In this document: piece by piece, positions 55,178 through 64,000 of the stretch
Layout: each line of letters opens with the position of its first letter
How positions within the stretch are numbered: the first letter of the stretch is position 1
Assembly: GCA_036874045.1 (NCBI GenBank)
Contig: CM072346.1
Location: forward strand, 10,826,001-10,890,000
Direction of reading: 5' to 3'
DNA: 64,000 bases
Origin: Cymodocea nodosa
Lineage: Eukaryota; Streptophyta; Magnoliopsida; Alismatales; Cymodoceaceae
Notes under the pieces: model-generated
The model's input: the letters and a program-made list of their open reading frames with translations, nothing else
The model's database searches: none
What the model was told of the DNA's origin: nothing
Made by a program: the position numbers and the translations under genes

Positions 55178-56930
55178 TGTTGAGTATTTTTGTTTTGATG
55201 ATGTGTGCTAAATGAAAATAATCATATTTCCTCAATTACTATTGCTTGTGAAAAGAAATTAAAATCATCAATTAATATAGAAAAAGCTTATTGATATAAA
55301 TATTTGTCTGTATTGGATCTGAAGTTAATAACTAGTCGTTTCGTTGCATTAATTTCTCATTTAGCTAAACGTTAAGTTAACGTGTGCTTTTATTGAAAAG
55401 CATGATATGTTTTAATGTTATATCTTCTATATCATGAACAGTGTACGTTTAGACAACTCGTTAAGTTAGAGTTTTGTTTGTATAGAGGTCACGTGAGAAC
55501 TCGTTAAGTTAGAGGCTTAAAGGTTAAAATAGGTCACGTGATAACTCGTTAAGTTAGTGAGTAAAAGAAGAGACGAACTCGTTAAGTTAGTATTATACAT
55601 GTGGTGAAATTATAAGTGACAAATGTTGTATTGTATCACGTGAGGTGCACATGTTTAACTCGTTAAGTTAACATAACTAAACGCGTTGAGTTGCTATATT
55701 GAACACTAAGGCAACACGTTAGGTTAGCGTTATAAACTTAAGTTGTTATTTTTGCACATGGTAAAATTCTTATTATGAAAACATTTGTTTATTACTAAAT
55801 CGGTGAGTTAAAGTTTTTTCGGAGACCTACATTCGTAACTACCCAAAAGGTAACTTAAGTCATGTTTTCAGGTCTTGGCATGTGTCTCACTAGTTTTATA
55901 ATATAAAGAGTTTTTCGGTGACTTACATTCATAACTATTCGAAACTTAAACTATTTTCGGTGAGTTATCGTTTAACCTTCCAAAAGAAAGGTTAAGCTGG
56001 TTCGTTGAATTAGCATAACACCACGGACTTAGTTCGTTGAGTTAGCTACAGTACTTGTCACGTGAAATGGCACATGGTGAACTCGTTAAGTTAGAAACGT
56101 TAAGTTATATATATATACTTGTGTTACTCGTTTAGTTAACATTAAAGTAACGACTTCTTATTACACTGATGAAAAATTTTTGGACGAGAAAGTTTATTTT
56201 ACAGGAAATTTTTCAAAGATCCAAGACTAATGATTAAAGAAAATTCGAAATATAAATGTGGGTTAGAACGTGTGTATTTCGATGAAGGAAAAAGAAAAGA
56301 CGTGGAGAAGTGGAAAACTGGTAGTGATTAAACGTGGAGGATATGCATGAAATGAAGATACAGTATAAAAGGCATAGAGTTCTCATTGATCAAATCATCC
56401 TTGCGCACAAAATGAAAAATCTTTTCAAGGATCAAACCATCCCTGCACACCAAAAGAAAAATCTTTTTCAGGGATCAAAAGCACCTCTTTGGGAAAAATC
56501 TCTCAAGTGGAAGAAAGTTCAGTGAAGCATAAAAAGGTAAGATTTTCGTCACTGAAGATTTGAAGTATTAGAAGAAAGCAAATTCAGTGAAGCATGAAAA
56601 GACAAGATATTCGTCACTAAAGAATTGCTGAAGAAGAAAAAGAAGAAGAAGAAAGATCTCAAATAGGGAGAAAAGTTTTAAATTCCACAAATTAGTTTTC
56701 TCTGTTTGTAGTTATGAAATTGTTTAGATGATACATGGTATCGAAATATAATTGCATCTACAATTTCTGAGGGGAATTGAATTGTATATTGTAATTGAAA
56801 CCTTGAATAAAAATGATTTTATGAAAACAATGTCTCGACTTATTTTTGAGTTTTAAAGTTTCAATTATATTTCAGAAAATATTAAAAATACACAATTCAC
56901 CCCCCTCTTGTGTAGCCATACGATCCTACA
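55178..56930 (+). repeat. 3' LTR of copia element F
   Basis: About 1.75 kb, TGTTGAGTATTTTTG to GATCCTACA. U3 holds many CTCGTTAAGTTAG motifs, several 10-25 bases after CACGTG. A segment at about 55795-55995 is absent from the A LTR and contains TTCGGTGAGTTA-type motifs like those of gypsy LTRs. TATAAAAGG is at 56364-56372. A unit of about 45 bp is duplicated at about 56390-56480, and the unit of about 60 bp occurs twice at about 56515-56630. Confidence 0.85.
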
Positions 56931-56985
56931 TGCTTGGAGCTCCTTGTCATCCTGCAAATTATACTGAAATTAAGGCTTTTGGTAT
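56931..56985. other. Short orphan segment between F and D
   Basis: 55 bases that match no other part of the window. They end in GGTAT, the left flank of the D LTR, and may be remnant target DNA. Not identified. Confidence 0.5.
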
Positions 56986-59091
56986 TGTTTAGAATGAAAA
57001 AGTGCATATTATTAACGGTTAAATGATGGTTAATTGCATAATATTTAGCTTATCATATGAGAATTAAACCATTATATCATAATTGCACTGTTATATGCTT
57101 TAATTAAAGAATCTGCTTAATTTGGGGGAATTAATGTTAATTTAGTACATTTTTGAACTGTCGGTAAGTTGTAGGCTGTGAAATTCTTAAGTATCTGAAT
57201 TTTCTGATATTTCGGACAGTTATGTATAACATACCGAACATATTTTAGACAGTTATGTTTAACATACCGAACATGTATCAGATAGTTATGTTTAAATTGT
57301 CGAACAGTTATGTTTTAAAAGAATACTTTATTATTTCCTAAAGTACACATGTCGAAACCATAATGCATGACTTAAGTGAACTTTCAGTGAGTTATCTATA
57401 ACTATCCGAAATTGCATCTGGGCATCGGTTAGTTATATGTGTAACTATCCGAAATCTCCTTTTATTTATAAAATAGTTGTGGACACGTGTCATGTTCTGG
57501 GAAAGTGACTTAAGTGGCTTTTCGGTAAGTTATCTCTAACTATCTGAAATGCATCTAGGCATCAGATAGTTAAGTTTGTAAGTATCTGAAATGCACTTGA
57601 GCATCGGATAGTTAAATTTATGCATGTGTTTATAGTTTAATCAATGATGTAAGTCCGTTGAGTTATCTGTAACTCCACAGACTATTTATTTTCTAATATG
57701 CCACTATAGCGGTTGAAGAAACAAGACAGTTGGAAGGAAAAACCACGATCACACGTATCATGCAGGAATTCACTCGTCGAAGGGAGAAGAAATCATCGTC
57801 GTTGATATGAATGAAGGAAATCCAACCGACCATTCAAGTAGAAGTAGTTACCATTGAAGAAATATAAAAGAAAAGAAGAAAAAGAAGTAAAGGGTGTGTG
57901 ATCGATGGGTATGGCTAGTGTGTACAGAAGAGGAGCACCGAGCTTTCTGTAGACAATGTCCGTAATTCTCTGAAGTACCACACCAAACATTATCTCCACC
58001 ACATTATCACCAAACATTATCACCACCATAATCACCAACCATCAGAGGTCTGTGAGGATACTTTCTTGATGTCGGGTCGATTTCGAGCCAAACACAGTGC
58101 TTGACAACCACTGTGAGGAGTGATTGCGTCGTGGGAAGGGAAGCCATTTTCACCAAGCGTTGACTCATATTTCAGGAGATCGTAAAGCTTCTAGCATTGG
58201 TTTCGGGTTGATGCATGTATGCTAAAGAGGAGATTATCTTGCAATTCTGGACTCGCGATTCTATAGGGAGAAGAGACAGAATTGTAAGTGATTTAATTTT
58301 TAGTGGTGTAATCGCGTCGCATGTAGTGACAAAGGTATTTACTATCGACTGAGATTACTTTACATTTCACCTTTCGCCCATTTCCATGTTCATATTAAGC
58401 CAAAAATACCAAAAACAACTTATCTGTGTTTGTATTTTGTATTTAAGTGTTGTATTATTTGTATTGTATCGTGATTAATGTTATCTTTGTCACTGTTGTG
58501 ATTGTTTTATGTTTGTTTTAGTTTAACAGTTTACTGAAATTGGTTGGTTCAAAAGACTTAAAGATTTTAATGGTTACTGTTTGAATTATTTGAATGTTAG
58601 TATTGCCTAATGATAAATCCAGTGTTTACTAACATTAAAGAGCTTAATTAATGTTATTTACAATTTGTGGAACCGCCCAATGGTTGGCCAAATTCTTTTG
58701 TAAATAGCAGTATTAAATTGGAATGCAGGCTCGTGGAGTTAACTTAAGTCCACGAGGTTAGTCCATTGAGTTAGCCATAACTTAACGAACTTTGTCCGTT
58801 GAGTTAACTGTAATTCAATAGAGGGCTTATTGAATATATAAATTTGATTGTTAAAAATGGAACAATTCTCAATTCTTAAGCAATTCCCTATGGGATTGAC
58901 CTGTACTTGCACACTAATACAATAGACACTGTGCACTTGCAGTTAAAATACAAATTGGAATTAATATCTAATTTGTATTAAAGGTTGTTTGTTTTCTTCT
59001 AAAAAAGAATAGGCATAAAGATAAATTAAATAAGTAAAAATAGAAGTTAACAAATCCAAGTTTTTCTGGTGTCGTGCTAGCCAAGTGAACA
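56986..59091 (+). repeat. 5' LTR of gypsy element D
   Basis: TGTTTAGAATGAAAAAGTGC to GAACA, about 2.1 kb; the end is placed by the CA before AGTTTTA and the primer site. CGGATAGTTA, CGAACAGTTA and GTTGAGTTA motifs occur at 57230-57680 and 58735-58810. The TATA box TATAAAAG is at 57863-57870. The start region with GAGGTCTGTGAGGATAC (58047) is kept in C and I. Confidence 0.8.
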
Positions 59092-59098
59092 AGTTTTA

Positions 59099-59116
59099 TG
59101 GTGCCATTGTTGGGGA
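59099..59116 (+). other. Primer binding site (Asp-like), element D
   Basis: TGGTGCCATTGTTGGGGA resembles the Asp-type site of B but with changes; seven bases after the LTR end. Confidence 0.65.
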
Positions 59117-59192
59117 ATTAATATAAGCAATTGTTAGAGCTATTTTATTTTAATAGCTAGAGTGTTGTGTGCTTTCTTTTGTAATTGAGAAT

Positions 59193-60242
59193 ATGGCATA
59201 TGCTTATGCTCAAAGATTTCTGAAACCTGTAGTTAGCATATGTGAATTCTGCAATTCTGAAGGTCACGACATTTCTGATTGTTTGAAATTGAGATGTTTG
59301 CAGATGGTTAGATCCCATGAACAACAAATGAATTATCCTCAATATAATAGAGCTGAGTATGAGAATCCTATAGTTTACCCAACTGATGGTTAGTATAGAA
59401 TGTGTAATATGTTGAGAGACACGAAAGTTTGGGATAGGTATGACAGACTAGAGCGTAGTATAGAGAAAAACCTGGACAAACTAGAATACTTTATGTGTCA
59501 GCAACAAGAAGTCAACCAATTAAACTATAATGAAGCATATTAAGAACCTAAAATGGATATAATTTACAAAACTGAAAAAACCATAATGAAAATTGATCAA
59601 AAATTGAATGCAATGAGATTAGATGATCTAGAAAGAAAATTAAAAGAATTAGACGAATATACAATGAAAATACAAGTTATGCAATAGGACAATGAAAATT
59701 ATAATGTTATAGATCTACATAATTTGCAAAATATACAGCAAATAGAAAATTCTAATGCAATAGAATTTAAAGAATGCACTTTAAAACTAAAAACAATTGA
59801 AGATCATAATCATGAAAATGATATACAAAAACATCATGAGAGTAACAAAAATCTAGAAGATGTTTGTGTAACATTAAGATCTGGAACTGATATACCACCA
59901 AGAACTCAAAATGAAAATGATATGAAGGTGGATAGGAGTAAAAATCAAAATGATAATGAAAATGTAATAGCTGAAAATCTAGAAATCAATGAAGAACAAT
60001 CTGAATCTGCTAATGAAGCTAAAAATGATCAAACAAATCAATCGAAAGAAAAAGAATCTTTTAAATCACAATCTTTAGCACCCTATCTTGAAAGATTACA
60101 ACAAACAATACCTGAAAAGCAAGAAAAAATTAGAGAAATTTTTGAAAAAGTACAAGTTAACATTCCTTTGTTAGATCTATTGCAGAAAATGCCACCTTGT
60201 GCTAAGTTTCTGAAGGATTGGTGTACTAAGAAAAGAGAGTAA
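59193..60242 (+). pseudogene. Knuckle and charged linker, start of the D polyprotein
   Basis: The frame opens with MAYAYAQRFLKPVVS and reaches a CCHC knuckle (CEFCNSEGHDISDC) within about 10-25 residues. A long charged, helical linker follows, with the Athila motif VTLRSGTDIPP (about 59868). The block VQVNIPLLDLLQKMPPCAKF precedes the protease. As in B, no capsid domain lies between primer site and knuckle. A few interruptions. Confidence 0.75.
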
Positions 60243-60289
60243 AAAGTTCTTAGAAAGGTCTTTTTAGCTAAGTAAAGTAGTTCCCTATT

Positions 60290-61160
60290 TCTGCCATAAA
60301 TTCTTACAAAGTTATCTGATCCTGGAATCCCTATTATATCATGCACTATAGGAAATACCATTCTAGAAAGAACCTTAATAGACTTAGGTGCAGGTATAAA
60401 TGTTATGCCAAGTGATATATTTGCATCCTTAGGATTAGATGGCTTAACTCCTACTAGTACGGTTATTCAATTAGCTAATAAAGTATAAGATACCCTAGAG
60501 GAAAAATAGAGGATGCCTTAATTAAAATCAAAAATTTTATATATCCTATTGATATTGTAATTTTGGATTCCCAACAAATTAAGCATAGAAATAGTGATAC
60601 ATCTTTAATTTTGGGAAGGCCATTTTTAGCAACATCAAGGGCTGTTATAAATTGTAAAACTGGAGAAATGAAGTTAGCATATGGTAATGAGGATACTCAC
60701 TTAAATATTTTCAAACCAGAAAGGTTTGAGAAATTAGAAATGTCCTTACATAACATAGATTTTTTAGAGGATGAAGGAGATATGTTAGATGATGTGATTC
60801 AAGAAGAATTAAATAGGCAAATCAATTCTAAAACTTTAGAAGAAAGTGAAAGCATAAATATAGAAGGAGATCTAGAAGAAATTAATTTAGAAAATGATGA
60901 TGTTCAATTAGGAGCTCTTGCTTCTGATGGGCAATATTTAGAATTAAAACTTTTACCTCCTGAATTAACCTATATATTTCTGGAAGAGAAACAAACCTGT
61001 CCAATCATTATTGCTTCAAATTTAAAAGAGGATCAAATAGCTAAATTAAAAGATGTAGAGAAAAGTTATAAAGAAGCCATAAGATGGACTATGACTGATA
61101 TAAAAGGGTTAAGTTCAACTTTATGTTGTCACCACATATATTTAGAAGAAAATGCTAAAC
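60290..61160 (+). pseudogene. Aspartic protease region (element D)
   Basis: LIDLGAGINVMPSDIF is the protease active-site block, and SLILGRPFLATSRAVINC the second conserved block of gypsy proteases. An acidic linker (ESINIEGDLEEINLENDDVQ) leads to the RT. It lines up with B (about 2960-3700). Confidence 0.8.
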
Positions 61161-62435
61161 CTGTTAGAATTCCTGAGAGGAGATTAAATCCAAATATTAA
61201 AGAAGTAGTCAAGAAGGAAATAGTGAAATGGTTAGATAATGACATAATTTATCTAATTTCTGATAGCTCGTGGGTTAGTCCAATCCATGTAGTTCCCAAG
61301 AAATCAGGATTAACAGTATTAGGAATGAAAGTCAAGACTTGATACCTACTAGAATTCAATCAGGCTGGAGAGTATGTATAGACTATAGAAAGCTGAATAT
61401 TGTGACTAGGAAAGATCATTTTCCCTTACCTTTTATAGATCAAATGTTGGAAAGATTAGCAGGGCAAGAATATTTTTGTTTCCTAGACGGGTATTCAGGT
61501 TATAATCAAATTCCAGTAGCATTAGAGGGTCAAGAGAAAACAACTTTCACTTGTCCTAATGGAACTTATGCTTTTAAGAGAATGCCATTCGGATTATGCA
61601 ATGCACCAGCTACCTTTCAAAGGTGTATGGAAGGCATATTTACTAGAATGACTGAAGATATTTTAGAAATATTTATGGATGATTTTACTGTATATGGCAA
61701 CTCATATGAAGTTTGTTTAAGCAATTTAGACCTAATATTAAAACGTTGTGTGGAAAAAAATCTGGTTTTAAATTTGGAAAAATGTCACTTCATGGTTAAA
61801 CAAGGAATAGTCTTAGGGCATGTTGTTTCTAAGAAAGGGTTGGAAGTAGATAAAGCTAAAATAGAAGTAATTTCTAACCAATGAGAACCTAAATCAATAA
61901 AATATATTATATCATTTCTAGGACAAGCTGGTTTTTATAGAAGATTTATTAAAGACTTTAGCAAAATAGCTAGACCTTTAACTAATCTATTAAAAGATGT
62001 CCCATTTAACTTTGATAAAAATTGCAAGGAAGCATTTTTTAGACTTAAAACTAGCTTAATTTCAACTCCTATAATTCAAGCACCTGATTGGAGCCATCCA
62101 TTTGAATTAATGTGTGATGCATTTGATTTTGCTGTAGGAGTAGTGTTGGGATAGAAGATAGAAAAATCTCCTAGAGTGATTCATTATGCAAGCAAAACCT
62201 CAAGTTAATTACACAACTACTGAAAAAGAACTATTAGTTATTGTGTTTGCCTTAGAAAAGTTTAGATCATATCTGATTGGAGCTAAAGTAATAGTATACA
62301 TGGATCATGTAGTTTTAAAACATCTAATAAAAAAAAAAGAAACTAAGCATAAATTGATCTGATGGATATTATTATTACAAGAATTTGATCTAGAAATTAA
62401 AGATAAAAAAGGTTGTGAGAATGTAGTAGCAGATC
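61161..62435 (+). pseudogene. Reverse transcriptase and RNase H (element D)
   Basis: RT motifs: EVVKKEIVKWLDNDIIY, WRVCIDYRKLNIVTRKDHFP, FLDGYSGYNQIPVALEGQEK and the catalytic loop EIFMDDFTVYGNS. RNase H shows a CDA start block and TTEKELLVIVFALEKF. It is more interrupted than B in the RNase H part. Confidence 0.85.
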
Positions 62436-62980
62436 ATTTATCAAAATTACAAATAGAAAAATCAAATATTGAAATTAAGGATAATTTTTCTGATGAACAA
62501 TTAATAACCATCAACACAATGCCTTGGTATGCAGACATAGTTAATTACTTAGTTACTGGTTTAACACCTAAGGATTGGAATAGACAGGATAAGAAATTAT
62601 TTTTCTCAAGAGTAAAATATTACTATTGGGAAGACTCGTACTTATTTAAGAAATGTTCTGATTTGGTTTTAATGAGGTGTGTTCCAGAAACTGAATATCA
62701 GAGCATATTGTCTTTCTATCATGACCAAGCTTGTGGAAGGCATTTTGGTTCAGGGAAAACTGCTGCAAAAATTCTACAATGTGGATTTTATTGGCCAACA
62801 CTATTCAAAGATGCTCATAAATATTGCTTAAGTTGTTTAAGATGTCAACAGATAGGAAGAATATCAAAGAGGAATATGATGCCTCTTAATCCTATTGTTG
62901 AGGTTGAAATCTTTGATGTATGGGGAATAGATTTTATGGGTCCATTTCCTATGTCTAATCAATTTAATTACATATTGTGA
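62436..62980 (+). pseudogene. Integrase N-terminal part (element D)
   Basis: The zinc-binding region (FYHDQACGRHFGSGKTAAKI, CLSCLRCQQIGRIS) and the start of the core (FDVWGIDFMGPFPMSNQFN) are present. It ends abruptly and joins the accessory gene; the C-terminal half seen in C is absent. Confidence 0.8.
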
Positions 62981-64000
62981 ACAGCAATCAGAACCTCCAG
63001 TTCAGCCAACAGAGCCATTGCCACGAGTAGCATTTGCTTGGCTGAGAACTGATGAAGAAGAGAAAGAGTTTACTAGCTTGGTCAAAATAGCAAGAGACCA
63101 AGGTGATGAAGAAAGTATAGCTATAGCTAAGGCACATATTTTATATGATGGCATTAAAAGAAGAAGGGCAGAAGAAAAGTTGTGGGCCCAATACAAAATT
63201 AAGGTTGAACAGCATCAAGAAGCTACTGCCAAACCTGTTGCAAAAGGAGATGAAGCTGGTCCTTCAAGGCCAATAATTGTAGAAAAAGTTAAACAGGAAG
63301 AGCCAGTACCTGTGACTCAAAGGCATGCAGAGCCTTTATTTTTAGATTTAATCTCAAATGAAGAAGAGGAAGAATAGGCACAATTAATCACACGAAGGAA
63401 AGGAAAAGAGATAGTGCCTGAGTATCAAAAAGAGATTAAATCTCAGGCACCAATAGTAACAGGGCTTGTGGAGCCAATTTTTATAAACCTGCTATTCGAT
63501 TTTGAGGAGGAGCAGGAGCAGCAGCAGCAAGAGCAAAGAGAAGAAGAAAAACAGGCTGAAATTAGTCTGCAACCTGTACAAGAAGAAGAAACAGAAATTA
63601 GGGTAGAAACTGAATTGCCCGTGAATCCATCCCAATTTGCCACAGAATCAAAAAGAACAATGATAGAGTAGATTGGTAGTCAGGAGGAAGAAGAAAGAAC
63701 AAAAAATGAAGAAGCTGAACAAAGCCATTTGGACAAAAATGACTTTGCAGATTCCACTAAAGAGCAAGAAGCTCTTCAGTAATTTATGGAAAGAATTCAA
63801 GACAAAGTGGAGAGTTCTACTGGCTCACCACCACAGACAAAAGCAGAAGCAAAAATTCAGGAATTTGCTGAACATGTTCAAGTGCAGCCTATGTTAGAGG
63901 AAGATCAAGAACAAACCCCTCTAGAACAACAAAGTCAAATTCCTGACCCGACTGAAACAACAATTTTAAATGAAGTATATTTTTGGAGTCAGGAAGCTTA
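62981..64000 (+). pseudogene. Accessory gene (ORF2/ORF3) N-terminal part, element D, cut by the window edge
   Basis: It includes a charged helical part (KAHILYDGIKRRRAEEKLWA) and two acidic repeats with LFLDLISNEEEEE and IFINLLFDFEEEQEQ, then a Glu/Gln-rich run (EQQQQEQREEEKQAEISLQP). The last visible residues, ILNEVYFWSQEA, correspond to the point where the ORF3 core starts in C. Proline, glutamate and glutamine are unusually frequent. Few interruptions in this stretch. The hydrophobic-plus-acidic repeats resemble SUMO-interacting motifs. Confidence 0.7.

Larger units (their letters stand above)
45271..56930 (+). mobile_element. Sirevirus-type Ty1/copia element F, 5' LTR truncated
   Basis: Only the last 44 bases or so of the 5' LTR remain. 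The internal part is nearly complete: primer site, leader, gag, coiled-coil tail, protease, integrase, RT, RNase H, noncoding module with internal polypurine tract, ORF3 and a full 3' LTR. It is the best kept copy of the A/E family, with about ten coding interruptions. It is probably joined to E by recombination rather than insertion, because no target duplication is visible. Confidence 0.85.
56986..64000 (+). mobile_element. Athila-like Ty3/gypsy element D, runs off the right edge
   Basis: Same family as C by LTR start, integrase text and accessory gene. Order: 5' LTR, Asp-like primer site, CCHC knuckle, linker, protease, RT, RNase H, first part of integrase, then directly the accessory gene. 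The rest of the integrase and the spacer found in C are missing here. About ten interruptions plus that loss. The 3' LTR is beyond the window. Confidence 0.85.

Noticed and set aside
63443-63643. Minus-strand Ser/Cys-rich frame
   Set aside because: Antisense of the Glu/Gln-rich part of the D accessory gene.

Overview
The window is plant nuclear DNA made almost entirely of nested LTR retrotransposons. It is AT-rich, and I recognise no host gene, tRNA, rRNA or CRISPR array. Two lineages dominate. The first is Sirevirus-type Ty1/copia: an initiator-Met primer site (TGGTATCAGAGC), a gag with a CCHC knuckle and coiled-coil tail, copia-order pol, and a long extra gene after pol called ORF3 here. 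The second is Athila-type Ty3/gypsy: a tRNA-Asp-like primer site, a DLGAG protease, an FMDD reverse transcriptase and an integrase with WGIDFMGPF. One short Tork-like copia fragment is also present. This composition points to an angiosperm with an LTR-rich genome; I cannot name the species.

Layout. 1-14184: Sirevirus-type element A, whose interior is replaced by Athila-like element B (225-about 6690) and a Tork-like fragment (about 6690-7952); A resumes with its RNase H tail, a conserved noncoding module, ORF3 and the 3' LTR. 14185-17593: older Sirevirus-type pol (H). 17594-19339: gypsy LTR (I). 19340-23593 and 44427-45270: two halves of Sirevirus-type element E, split by minus-strand gypsy element C (23594-44426, 5-bp target duplication AAACT). 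C is itself split by the nearly complete Sirevirus-type element G (31453-43048, target duplication CTTCA). 45271-56930: Sirevirus-type element F, with internal genes, ORF3 and 3' LTR. 56986-64000: gypsy element D, running off the right edge.

The most interesting signal is what the two superfamilies share. (1) The accessory gene ORF3 occurs in copia A, F and G and in gypsy C, with the same core motifs in the same order. (2) A roughly 0.8-kb noncoding module just 3' of copia pol (A, F) recurs immediately upstream of the polypurine tract and 3' LTR of gypsy C. (3) Copia G carries a gypsy-type polypurine tract and LTR body inside itself, just upstream of ORF3. (4) A stretch of about 105 bp is nearly the same in gypsy LTR I and in the copia A and F LTRs. 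(5) All LTRs, and the leader regions of several internal genes, are studded with one short motif, CGNNNAGTTA, often as inverted pairs or beside a CACGTG box. My inference is a regulatory cassette (cis motif array, internal promoter, ORF3) exchanged between unrelated retrotransposons. It is formally similar to the VANC protein and motif anti-silencing system of VANDAL DNA transposons, but this is unproven.

All elements are treated as fossils. G looks structurally whole but carries roughly a dozen coding interruptions; the others are truncated or rearranged. Identities and ages are by-eye estimates.
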